NCBI GenBank assembly: GCA_003476475.1
Contig: DMUD01000172.1
Span: 1 to 17,242 of the forward strand
DNA: 17,242 nucleotides
Direction: 5' to 3'
Source of the DNA: Cytophagales bacterium
Lineage (GTDB): Bacteria > Bacteroidota > Bacteroidia > Cytophagales > UBA9547
This document shows, one piece after another, positions 8,868 through 16,151 of this stretch; within the stretch, counting starts at the first letter, position 1, and each line of letters begins with the position of its first letter. The notes beneath the pieces are model-generated. The model was not told the origin of the DNA. It ran no database searches and was given only the letters and a program-made list of their open reading frames with translations. Both the position numbers and the translations under genes were made by a program.

Positions 8868-9938
8868 TCAGAATTTGTCAAAAAAATTCACTAGTTCATC
8901 AATTTCTGTATTTGGAATAGCAGGAAAATTGGCAATGCGAAAGGAATTATTTTTCCAGTTTCCATAGCCTTTGCCTAGTAAAATGCCATGTTTTATGGCG
9001 TTTTGATGCAGCTCTTCTATAAAAAATTCTTCACCTGTAAAAGCCAATACTGTATCCGAATAACAGTAATTGTTTTGAGTAATAGGTTGAAACTCGGAAT
9101 AGCCTTGGAAGTATTGGTACAAATGTTGGGCTCTGGTGTGGTTTTTTTGTCCTAGTTCATCAACATTTGGTAAAATTTCTAAAATCCTGTATAACAGGTA
9201 AATATCCAAAATGTTGGGAGTGTAGTGCGTTTGATTGTGGACTGCATTTTCGTGTACTCGCAAGAAGCTGTTGTAATGTTTGTTTTCGCCTATTTCTTCG
9301 GCTTTCTGTATCACAGCATCGGAATAAATGAGTAAACCCAGCCCCGATGGCAGACCAAAACATTTTTGCACCGAGGCAAACCATAAGTCGGCATGGGCAA
9401 TGTGCAGTTGGATGCCCCCAAGCGAACTAGTGGCATCTATGGCAATAAATTGGTCTATGAAGGCTTTGCGAAATGCTCCTAAAACTTCGTCATGCACTTG
9501 TGTGCCATTCGAAGTTTCGTTTTGGGTTAGGCAAATCCACTCATTGTCCAACGCAATATCCAAGAGTTCGGGTTTCAAAAGTGTATCGACAGAAAATGGA
9601 TGGGCTTCTGCTTCTGGTTTTAGATTTTGCGAAAACTGAAACCATTTTTGTCCGAAGTCGCCATTGTAAAGGTGAAAACTTCTTTTTTCAATTAACGATT
9701 GCGCTATTATTTCCCAACATTCGGTAGCCGAAGAAACAAAGGCCAAGTGATAGCCTTCAGGAACATTCAAAAAGGAAAAAAGTTTTTCGGTAGTAAGACG
9801 GTGCAATTCTTGGAAAATGCTGCTGCGGTGGTTTAAACTCAGCAAACCTTTTGCAAATCCGTCGGCGGCAAAGCCCGCCACTTCATCGTAGAGCCTAGAG
9901 GGGCCAGGGTAGAAATTAGCTTTGAATAAGGCTTCCAA
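8868..9938 (-). CDS. Class V PLP-dependent aminotransferase, SerC-like
   Basis: Fold type I aminotransferase of the phosphoserine/alanine-glyoxylate group. The PLP lysine is Lys192 in SVQKCFGLPSG. Asp168 in AIDATSSLGG should contact the pyridine nitrogen of PLP. The N-terminal FYPGPS, the LSLNHRSS motif (33-40) and QNETSNGTQV (139-148) all match this group. The 356 residues are close to SerC (about 360), so phosphoserine aminotransferase is possible, but the substrate is not certain. The start is TTG at 9938: the frame is closed by a stop at 9954-9956, there is no ATG between, and the protein has no other methionine at all. The only other upstream option is ATT at 9947. The gene begins 25 nt after the thioesterase stop and probably belongs to the pcm-thioesterase-aminotransferase-thiH transcript. 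Confidence 0.85.
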   Translation of the reverse strand: MEALFKANFYPGPSRLYDEVAGFAADGFAKGLLSLNHRSSIFQELHRLTTEKLFSFLNVPEGYHLAFVSSATECWEIIAQSLIEKRSFHLYNGDFGQKWFQFSQNLKPEAEAHPFSVDTLLKPELLDIALDNEWICLTQNETSNGTQVHDEVLGAFRKAFIDQFIAIDATSSLGGIQLHIAHADLWFASVQKCFGLPSGLGLLIYSDAVIQKAEEIGENKHYNSFLRVHENAVHNQTHYTPNILDIYLLYRILEILPNVDELGQKNHTRAQHLYQYFQGYSEFQPITQNNYCYSDTVLAFTGEEFFIEELHQNAIKHGILLGKGYGNWKNNSFRIANFPAIPNTEIDELVNFFDKF

Positions 9939-9963
9939 TAGATTAATAGATTTTTAAAGAAGA

Positions 9964-10500
9964 TTAAGGCAAATCAAATAGTGCTTTAAGGCCTTTTGCT
10001 TCATTGGGTTTCATTTTTCTAGCCAACACCAGACGAATCTCGCGTCGATTTAGAGCTGTTTCATACATTAATTTCTCTGTTTCCGATTCGGGAATGACCG
10101 GTGGCACTGGTACAGGTTTGCCGTTCTCGTCCAATGCCACAAACGTGAAATAAGCTTCATTGCTTCGGTATTTACGCATGGCGGGTACGTCTTCGCTCCA
10201 CACCTCAATGTGTACTTCCATAGAGGTGTGAAAGGCGCGTGTCACTTTGGCTTTCAAGGTTACTACACTCCCAAGTTTAATGGGTTCTTTAAACGACACA
10301 TTGTCAACCGAGGCGGTGACTACAAATCGATTTGAGTGGCGCTGTGCCGAAATTGCAGCCACCACATCCATCCAACGCATTAGTTGACCTCCCATCAGGT
10401 TGAAAATCATGTTGGTGTCGTTGGGCATGACCAGTTCGGTCATTTCGGCGTAAGATTCTGAACAAGTTCTGGCTTTCATCTCACTGATGTTGTTTTCCAT
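9964..10500 (-). CDS. Acyl-CoA thioesterase, hotdog fold (YciA/BFIT type)
   Basis: Hydrolyses acyl-CoA thioesters to free acid and CoA in the cytoplasm. The hotdog signature is PNDTNMIFNLMGGQLMRWMD (residues 26-45), with conserved Asp28, Asn30 and Asp45. It is followed by the strand region FVVTASVDNVSFKEPIKLG, typical of the family. The 178 residues form one hotdog domain plus a C-terminal helical extension. Two starts are possible. ATG at 10500 overlaps pcm by 25 nt. ATG at 10479 (residue 8) gives an ATGA overlap with the pcm stop, the usual form of translational coupling, and leaves MKARTCSES as N-terminus, which I think fits homologues better. The chain-length preference cannot be read from sequence. 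Confidence 0.88.
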   Translation of the reverse strand: MENNISEMKARTCSESYAEMTELVMPNDTNMIFNLMGGQLMRWMDVVAAISAQRHSNRFVVTASVDNVSFKEPIKLGSVVTLKAKVTRAFHTSMEVHIEVWSEDVPAMRKYRSNEAYFTFVALDENGKPVPVPPVIPESETEKLMYETALNRREIRLVLARKMKPNEAKGLKALFDLP

Positions 10501-11141
10501 CCTTTTTCACCCAATAAAGGTACAAATTTGAATATTCCGTGTTCTTCACGGGTCACGTTGCCGCTCAAATCTTTTTTGTATCGCACCATAACTTGTTCTT
10601 TTTCATTGCCAATTGGGATGACCATTATGCCTCCGTTGTCCAATTGTTCAAGCAATGGTTCGGGTGCCAATGGGGCACCAGCTGTCACGATAATTTTTTG
10701 GAAAGGAGCAAAAACCTTGAGCCCCAAACTGCCGTCACCCAAAAATAGTTCGGCTTTGTAGCCCATGAAGTCTAAAATGGCTTTGGCGTTTTTATGCAGG
10801 GTTTTAATTCGTTCAATTGAAAAAAGTTTAGCCCCCATCTCGCACAATATGGAGGATTGATAGCCTGAGCCAGTTCCAATTTCCAATACTTTATCCCCTC
10901 TTTTTATCATTAAAAGTTGGGATTGGAAGCCTACCGTAAAAGGTTGGGATATGGTTTGTCCGTCGCCGATGGGAAACGCTATGTCGCTGTAAGCTTGTTC
11001 TAAAAACGCCGATTCCAAAAAAAAGTGTCTTGGTACTTTTTCCATCGCCGAAATTACTTCAGATGATGTAAGGCCTTTTTCAATCAGTTCTTTTACTAGT
11101 TTTTTGCGCAGTCCTTTGTGCTTGTATTCGTCTTTGAGCAT
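10476..11141 (-). CDS. pcm: Protein-L-isoaspartate O-methyltransferase
   Basis: Repairs aged proteins by methylating isoaspartyl residues with S-adenosylmethionine. The 221 residues carry the full set of family motifs: VPRHFFL (36-42), AYSDIAFPIGDGQTISQP (50-67), the SAM-binding VLEIGTGSGYQ (85-95), GDGSLG (135-140), IIVTAGAP (150-157) and FVPLLGEKGW (206-215). The start at 11141 is the only ATG ahead of these motifs. It is first in a minus-strand series, and its TGA stop overlaps an in-frame ATG of the thioesterase as ATGA. It diverges from ribE with 58 nt between starts. Confidence 0.95.
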   Translation of the reverse strand: MLKDEYKHKGLRKKLVKELIEKGLTSSEVISAMEKVPRHFFLESAFLEQAYSDIAFPIGDGQTISQPFTVGFQSQLLMIKRGDKVLEIGTGSGYQSSILCEMGAKLFSIERIKTLHKNAKAILDFMGYKAELFLGDGSLGLKVFAPFQKIIVTAGAPLAPEPLLEQLDNGGIMVIPIGNEKEQVMVRYKKDLSGNVTREEHGIFKFVPLLGEKGWKTTSVR

Positions 11142-11159
11142 GTTTGCAATACTGAAAGG

Positions 11160-11188
11160 TAAATATAACCTTTGTTATGGATTGCAAA
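11160..11188 (-). promoter_or_regulatory. Weak candidate promoter for the pcm transcript
   Basis: On the minus strand, TATATTTA (11160-11167) differs by one base from the -7 consensus TAnnTTTG. TTTG (11185-11188) lies 17 nt upstream, slightly closer than the usual 19-21 nt. The box ends 18 nt before the pcm ATG, in the 58-nt divergent gap with ribE. I see no clear matching promoter for ribE in the same gap. Confidence 0.3.
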
Positions 11189-11199
11189 AAAATGAATAA

Positions 11200-11787
11200 A
11201 TGTTCACTGGAATAGTTGAAGAGTTAGGAATAGTTAAAAAGATAGAAATACTTTCGGGTGGCAACATCGAATTTGGAGTAGAATGTTCTTTCTGGCAGGA
11301 ACTTACCTTGGGACAAAGCATTGCCCATAATGGTGTGTGTTTGACTGTGACCCGTTTCGACCAAAACTTGTATTTTGTTACGGCAATTGTAGAAACATTG
11401 TCAAAAACCAATTTAGGGACTATTCGGGGTGGGGATGAAATAAATCTTGAGCGTTGTATGCCTGCAAACGGCAGATTCGATGGTCACATAGTGCAGGGAC
11501 ATGTAGATACTGTGGGGATATGTGAAGATGTTACCCAAAATGAGGGTAGTTGGTTGTTCGTTTTTTCACACCCTTTGCAAACCGGATACATTACTGTAAC
11601 AAAGGGTTCTATTTGCGTAAACGGCGCAAGTCTAACGGTGGTTAACTCTGAAAAAGATAATTTTTCGGTTGCAATAATTCCATATACCCATGCACATACC
11701 AATTTCAAAAATATACAGAAAGGCAGCGAGGTCAATCTAGAGTTCGATATTTTGGGTAAGTATATAGCCAAAATGCAACATAACTGA
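11200..11787 (+). CDS. ribE: Riboflavin synthase, alpha subunit
   Basis: Dismutates two molecules of 6,7-dimethyl-8-ribityllumazine to riboflavin and 5-amino-6-ribitylamino-uracil, the last step of riboflavin synthesis. The protein begins with the hallmark MFTGIVEELG. Two lumazine-binding barrel repeats follow: repeat 1 has AHNGVCLTVT (46-55), ETLSKTNLG (66-74) and GDEINLERCM; repeat 2 has GRFDGHIVQGHVDTVG (91-106), KGSICVNGASLTVV and the closing SEVNLEFDILGKYIAKM. The 195 residues are the family length, with both repeats intact. No FMN riboswitch fits in the 58 nt before the start. Its neighbours are not other rib genes. Confidence 0.96.
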   Translation: MFTGIVEELGIVKKIEILSGGNIEFGVECSFWQELTLGQSIAHNGVCLTVTRFDQNLYFVTAIVETLSKTNLGTIRGGDEINLERCMPANGRFDGHIVQGHVDTVGICEDVTQNEGSWLFVFSHPLQTGYITVTKGSICVNGASLTVVNSEKDNFSVAIIPYTHAHTNFKNIQKGSEVNLEFDILGKYIAKMQHN

Positions 11788-11793
11788 ACCAGA

Positions 11794-11825
11794 TTTGAAA
11801 GTAAAAGTAAATTTATCTATTTTTG
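11794..11825 (+). promoter_or_regulatory. Bacteroidota-type promoter for the outer-membrane barrel gene
   Basis: TTTG (11794-11797), a 20-nt spacer and TATTTTTG (11818-11825) match the Bacteroidota consensus TTTG-N19-21-TAnnTTTG exactly. It lies just after the ribE stop and its -7 box ends 30 nt before the ATG at 11856, so the barrel gene probably has its own transcript. Confidence 0.75.
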
Positions 11826-11855
11826 AAAGATGCGTGAACAAGTGTCTTTTAGGAA

Positions 11856-12761
11856 ATGAATAATAATTTGAAAAAGTTAGCGATACTCGTAGTAGGTATT
11901 GTACTGATATCTACTACTATTACTGTGGCTCAGCATGAAGGTGCCAAACATCACGGTCGTACTCAATTGTCTAAAGCAAAAAAGCTGAATGCATCCAATT
12001 TTATAAAGTTGAGTGCTGGTTTAGGTATGTCCACCTATTATGGCGACATATGTGAAGGTTGGAATTGCTACAAATTCAGACATTCTTTGAATTTTGGCGC
12101 CTATTTTCGTTACAATCATCGATTTTCTTTTCGCGGCGATTTGTTTTGGACTAGATTATACAATGATGATCAGATATATAAATTCCATCGTGATCTTGGT
12201 TTCAGAACAGATGTTTTAGAGTTTAGTACTACCATTATGTACGATATTTTCGCTTTCGAACACAAATTTGAGAGTAGAAGAACCATTGAACCTTACTTAC
12301 ATGCCGGTATCGGATTGGCTTATTTCAATCCTATGGGAAAATTGGATGGCAGGTGGTACAATCTCTCAGATTATCATACCGAAGGAAAAAGTTATTCCCA
12401 AGTTATTCCAGTAATACCTATTGGAGCAGGCATTAGAACGCGCATGAGGCACGATTTAAACCTTGGTTTTGAGTTTTCGTATCGTATTACGTTTACCGAC
12501 TATTTGGACGACGTAAGTGGCAAGAACTATTTAGACCCATCCAAGTTTCCAGATGGTGCAAACTCTACAGCTTCATTATTAGCCAACAGATCCACAATTC
12601 CATATTTTCCCGAACGTGTTCGGGGCAACCCTACCAAGAATGATGGATATTTCACCTTCGCCATAAGAGCTGAATATATGATTAAGGCCTATCGCGATTT
12701 AAGAAGAAAGGGTAACCTACACAAAGTACATAGCGGACATAAAACTATTAAGCGTAGGTAA
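11856..12761 (+). CDS. Outer-membrane beta-barrel protein, DUF6089-like, function unknown
   Basis: A secreted protein of 301 residues. The signal peptide has KK, a hydrophobic core (residues 8-22) and probable cleavage near TVAQ (23-26). The body is made of alternating, aromatic-rich strands typical of a small outer-membrane barrel: KLSAGLGMSTYYGDI, LNFGAYFRYNHRFSFRGDLF, EPYLHAGIGLAYF, GAGIRTRMRHDLNLGFEFSYRI and NDGYFTFAIRAEYM. The YYGD motif near the N-terminus and the GNPTKNDGYF near the C-terminus fit the DUF6089-type barrels of Bacteroidota. Two cysteines, Cys66 and Cys71, sit in an early loop and could form a disulfide. Unusually, the last strand is followed by a strongly basic tail of about 25 residues instead of ending at an aromatic residue. 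It has its own promoter and terminator. No function is known to me. Confidence 0.7.
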   Translation: MNNNLKKLAILVVGIVLISTTITVAQHEGAKHHGRTQLSKAKKLNASNFIKLSAGLGMSTYYGDICEGWNCYKFRHSLNFGAYFRYNHRFSFRGDLFWTRLYNDDQIYKFHRDLGFRTDVLEFSTTIMYDIFAFEHKFESRRTIEPYLHAGIGLAYFNPMGKLDGRWYNLSDYHTEGKSYSQVIPVIPIGAGIRTRMRHDLNLGFEFSYRITFTDYLDDVSGKNYLDPSKFPDGANSTASLLANRSTIPYFPERVRGNPTKNDGYFTFAIRAEYMIKAYRDLRRKGNLHKVHSGHKTIKRR

Positions 12762-12783
12762 CAATTAGTTTAATTGTGTTTCG

Positions 12784-12818
12784 AAAGGCTTGGTTAAACC
12801 CAAGCCTTTCCTTTTTTT
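12784..12818 (+). terminator. Intrinsic terminator of the barrel gene, overlapping the 3' end of hemF
   Basis: A perfect 10-bp stem (AAAGGCTTGG at 12784-12793, CCAAGCCTTT at 12800-12809) with a 6-nt loop is followed by seven T (12812-12818). This suits the plus-strand barrel gene, 22 nt after its stop. The hemF stop codon (12794-12796) lies in the loop, and the right arm encodes hemF's last residues. Read from hemF the hairpin is present but lacks a following T-run. Confidence 0.85.
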
Positions 12819-13675
12819 AAGAATTGTAGTGTTTTTTCCTCTTCACTTCCAATCGCTGGAGTATAGTTGTAGTGCCATTCAGCCAATGGGGGCATGCTCA
12901 TTAGAATGGATTCTGTTCTTCCATCTGTGTCCAAGCCAAACTTCGTTCCCTTGTCGTAAAGTAGGTTGAATTCTACGTATCTACTTCGGCGTATACCTTG
13001 CCATTTTTTGTGGCTTTTATCATAAGTGGTATTTTTTTTATCGCGCACAATGTGGCAGTAAGTAGGAGCAAAAGTTCTTCCCACGGCACAAACGAAATCG
13101 AAAAGCTCTTTTTTGTCTTTTCCCATTAGCCTATCGAAAAAAATTCCTCCTATTCCACGAGTTTCATTGCGGTGCGGAATAAAAAAATAATCGTCGGCCC
13201 ATTTTTTGAATTCTGGATAGTGATTTTTGTCAAAAACATCACAAGTATTTTTCAATTGTCCATGAAAGAATTTGGCCTCTTTTTCGTCTATATAAATGGG
13301 TGTCAAATCGATACCTCCTCCAAACCACCAAGTTTTACCAGGCAATTCAAAGTATCGAATATTCATGTGTACGATAGGCACAAAAGGATTGTAGGGGTGT
13401 ATGACAATGGATACTCCCGTAGCATAAAATTCATCGGCATCAAGGCCAAAGGCATCATTCATTTTTTTCGACACAGGACCATGCACCGCCGAAAAATTGA
13501 CTCCAGCTTTTTCCAATGTATTTCCATTTTGCATCACGCGGGTGTCGCCACCACCTCCTTCAGGTCTTTGCCAAATGTCAGATATGAATTGACCGTTGCC
13601 ATCCTCTTCTTGCAGGGCATAGCAAATGTCTTCCTGTAATTTTTTAAACGCTATGGCGATGTCTTCTTTTTTCAT
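12794..13675 (-). CDS. hemF: Oxygen-dependent coproporphyrinogen III oxidase
   Basis: Converts coproporphyrinogen III to protoporphyrinogen IX with O2 in haem synthesis, in the cytoplasm. The 293 residues match the family. Motifs seen: WQRPEGGGGDTRVM (35-48), SIVIHPYNPFVPIVHMNIRY (89-108, with His93 and His103 at the conserved positions), WWFGGGIDLTPIY (116-128), FIPHRNETRGIGGIFFDR (165-182, with conserved His168), YVEFNLLYDKGTKFGL (233-248) and SILMSMPP (256-263). The start is 2 nt after the stop of the upstream tamL-like gene, so the two are surely on one transcript. The need for O2 points to aerobic or microaerobic growth. Its stop sits inside the loop of the convergent gene's terminator. 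Confidence 0.97.
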   Translation of the reverse strand: MKKEDIAIAFKKLQEDICYALQEEDGNGQFISDIWQRPEGGGGDTRVMQNGNTLEKAGVNFSAVHGPVSKKMNDAFGLDADEFYATGVSIVIHPYNPFVPIVHMNIRYFELPGKTWWFGGGIDLTPIYIDEKEAKFFHGQLKNTCDVFDKNHYPEFKKWADDYFFIPHRNETRGIGGIFFDRLMGKDKKELFDFVCAVGRTFAPTYCHIVRDKKNTTYDKSHKKWQGIRRSRYVEFNLLYDKGTKFGLDTDGRTESILMSMPPLAEWHYNYTPAIGSEEEKTLQFLKKGKAWV

Positions 13676-13677
13676 GC

Positions 13678-16140
13678 TTAGAAAGGGTATCCAATTCCAA
13701 TATTTAATAATCCGTACTCTTTATTGTTCGTAATGTTGTCAAATGACCAATCTTTTATAACCAACCTTTCTTGCAAAGGATAAGCAGGGTCATAAACTTT
13801 CATACCCCAATCGAAACGTACCAAAAGGAAAGTAAAATTCAGTCTGAGCCCAATACCTGTTCCTATCGCAATTTCTTTATAAAATCTATCTAAACTAAAT
13901 TGTGGTTTTTCGTTTGTTTGCAATGAAGTTCCAAGTCGCCATACATTTCCTGCATCCAAGAAAAAAGCGCCTTCAATGAATTTGATTACTTTAAATCTGG
14001 ATTCAACGCTTGTTTCAAACACGATTTCGCCTGGTTGTTCAAATTTGTAATCGAAGCTGCCGTCGGGTCGTATATTTACGGGAGCTAGAGAACCAGGCCC
14101 TAGACGTCTGGGTCGCCAAGCCCTTAAGCTGTTGCTTCCGCCAGCAAAGAAGTATTTTTCGTATGGTAGCGCTTTGTTTTCGCTAGATGAAATGGCTACT
14201 CCGGTGTTTAAGCGAAAGGCAAATTGGTTCTTTGGTGTTGGAGAACGATAAAGGCGAAAATCTGAATTAAATTTTAAGTATTTGTAGTAGTCAAGCTCTC
14301 CAAAAAGTCTTTTATTCTGAATGATTTCTGCTTTGTCTAATTCGTTTTGAAAAAAACGCAAGGTAGTGCCACCGCTTTCGGCGAAAAGCCTAACGAAACT
14401 GCCGTTTACAAATCGAGTAAAATCGTTGTTATTGTACAGGTATGTAAAATGAATACTTGATACAAAAGAAGGTCGAAAACTGGTGACAAGTGTATTTCCT
14501 TGTGCCTGAAGCAAGGCCAGATAGTCAGAAAAAGAAGACTTCAGTTGTGGGGTTTGGATGATATTCAAATCGGCTACCGACAAAATATAACGCGAATAAG
14601 TATTTCGAGTGAAAGTATAGTTGACCGCCAATTTCAAATTTCGCCTTGAATATTCAGGGCGAACAATATTATTCAGTGAAAAACTAACCCTAGTTCGAGG
14701 ATATAAATTATTGAATTTGAATCGGATACGAGTAGGTATATAGAACTGTGGAAAGGTTATACCCAAATCGGCCGAGCCTTCTGCTGTTTTATAGACCACA
14801 TCGGGGTCGGTTGCACTCGCCACTCCTTCAATGCCATATCGAATGCTGGCATCTATGTTTTCACATCCGCGCAATACGTTTCGATGCAAAAACGCAATAC
14901 TGCCTTGTGGGCCAGGCAATCCCTGTGTCACATTCATACCCCACTCGTCGGTTATTTGGTACTTTTTGCTCGAATTCAGCACAATAACCATGTGCAATGT
15001 CGTATCTATTATTCTGGATTTTAGGAATCGAATGTCTATATATCGAAAGTTGTCCAAGTTTGCCAAGTTTAGTTGGGTGTTTATGGTTTTACTCAAACTA
15101 TACGGGTCGTTCGGTCTGAGCTTTATTTTTCCAGCAATTACCTTTTTCCCATATTTGTTTTTTGCTTGCACAAATTGAATGTTATCGTACCACACTGTGT
15201 CTAGTTTTCTTTTTCCAAATTCGTTGTATTCCAGTAGGCAAGAAATAGAGCCTATTGTGTATTTTTTAAAGATTGTAGAGCCGGAATCGGCATTGATGAT
15301 CATTTTCACATCGGCATGGTAAGCTTCAACAGTAGTATCGATACGGTAGGAAATGAATTGTTTTTGGAAGTCGTAGTATCCTTGGTCTTTCAAAAACTTA
15401 TCGATTCGGTCGCGTTCTTGTATTAGGGTGCTTTCGTCTAGTTTTTGATTGATTTTTATTAAGCTGTGTTCTTTTTCTTTGTTTATCAACTCAAATATTT
15501 TCTTGTTAGAAATTTGATAGACAAATGAACTAACGAGGTGCGGGTTATTCTCCTTCACTTGGTAGGTGACGCGTAGCTTTTTTCTTGTAGTATCAAATTT
15601 TGTATATACTTGGTTGTGGAAAAAGCCTTTAGCGCTTAACATTTGTTGCATCAATTGTGTAGTTCGTGTAAATTTTTCTGCATCGGCAATGGAGGGTGCT
15701 TCGCCAAATGTGCGCATAAAGGCATTCCCTTCATTTTCCCGAACATCCAATTTGTTCAGTTTTTTTTCCTTTTCAGTGCGCAGTCTTTCAATTCTTTTTT
15801 TGTTAGTGCTGTCTACGGCTATTTTTTTGTTGTATTTCTGAATGATTTTTGCTCTCTTTTTTTCAATTCGTTTTTTGTATTGAAAAGATTTTCCTAAAAA
15901 ATAGAAATAAAAATATGGTCTCGAGCCTATTAATGGAATTTTTCTGTTAGGCTTTTGTTGGTACAAAGACGTGTACTTTTCTTTAGGCACTTCTTTTTGC
16001 CCTTTTATCTCTTGTTTGTACAATAAATACTCCCCTTCGGCCAATAGTTTGCTATTTTCCAGATACTTGCTGGTCGAACAAGAACTTTGCAAGAAAGAAA
16101 AAGCAATTAAAAACAGTATGTAAATTTGAAACTTACGCAA
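13678..16140 (-). CDS. tamL: BamA/TamA-family (Omp85) outer-membrane lipoprotein, TamL-like
   Basis: Probably inserts or moves material at the outer membrane as the Omp85 partner of a TamB-like protein. The 820 residues begin with a lipoprotein signal (MRKFQIYILFLIAFSFLQSSC, lipid Cys21). A Lys/Arg-rich helical stretch follows (about 88-130), then GEAPSIAD (146-153) and POTRA-like segments to about residue 390 (for example QERDRIDKFLKDQGYYDF). A 16-strand-type barrel covers about 395-820, with FAGGSNSLRAWRPRRLGPGS (665-684) in the position of the conserved Omp85 loop-6 motif and a C-terminal Phe. The start is TTG at 16140; no ATG is available before the in-frame stop at 16171-16173. It lies 2 nt upstream of hemF and diverges from the RNA methyltransferase. 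TamL rather than BamA is inferred from the lipid anchor, the N-terminal basic helix and the GEAPS motif. Confidence 0.85.
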   Translation of the reverse strand: MRKFQIYILFLIAFSFLQSSCSTSKYLENSKLLAEGEYLLYKQEIKGQKEVPKEKYTSLYQQKPNRKIPLIGSRPYFYFYFLGKSFQYKKRIEKKRAKIIQKYNKKIAVDSTNKKRIERLRTEKEKKLNKLDVRENEGNAFMRTFGEAPSIADAEKFTRTTQLMQQMLSAKGFFHNQVYTKFDTTRKKLRVTYQVKENNPHLVSSFVYQISNKKIFELINKEKEHSLIKINQKLDESTLIQERDRIDKFLKDQGYYDFQKQFISYRIDTTVEAYHADVKMIINADSGSTIFKKYTIGSISCLLEYNEFGKRKLDTVWYDNIQFVQAKNKYGKKVIAGKIKLRPNDPYSLSKTINTQLNLANLDNFRYIDIRFLKSRIIDTTLHMVIVLNSSKKYQITDEWGMNVTQGLPGPQGSIAFLHRNVLRGCENIDASIRYGIEGVASATDPDVVYKTAEGSADLGITFPQFYIPTRIRFKFNNLYPRTRVSFSLNNIVRPEYSRRNLKLAVNYTFTRNTYSRYILSVADLNIIQTPQLKSSFSDYLALLQAQGNTLVTSFRPSFVSSIHFTYLYNNNDFTRFVNGSFVRLFAESGGTTLRFFQNELDKAEIIQNKRLFGELDYYKYLKFNSDFRLYRSPTPKNQFAFRLNTGVAISSSENKALPYEKYFFAGGSNSLRAWRPRRLGPGSLAPVNIRPDGSFDYKFEQPGEIVFETSVESRFKVIKFIEGAFFLDAGNVWRLGTSLQTNEKPQFSLDRFYKEIAIGTGIGLRLNFTFLLVRFDWGMKVYDPAYPLQERLVIKDWSFDNITNNKEYGLLNIGIGYPF
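16121..16128 (+). promoter_or_regulatory. Candidate -7 promoter element of the RNA methyltransferase gene, inside tamL
   Basis: TAAATTTG matches TAnnTTTG exactly and ends 23 nt before the ATG at 16152. No TTTG lies 19-21 nt upstream (the nearest is 31 nt away), so this is only half a promoter. It falls within the signal-peptide codons of the divergent tamL-like gene. Confidence 0.45.
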
Positions 16141-16151
16141 AATGTAGCCAG

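Noticed and set aside
11142..11199. FMN riboswitch before ribE
   Set aside because: The 58-nt gap is too short and shows none of the conserved stems.
13172..13639. A 155-residue open frame antisense to hemF
   Set aside because: Lies opposite conserved HemF motifs and shows no protein-like features of its own.
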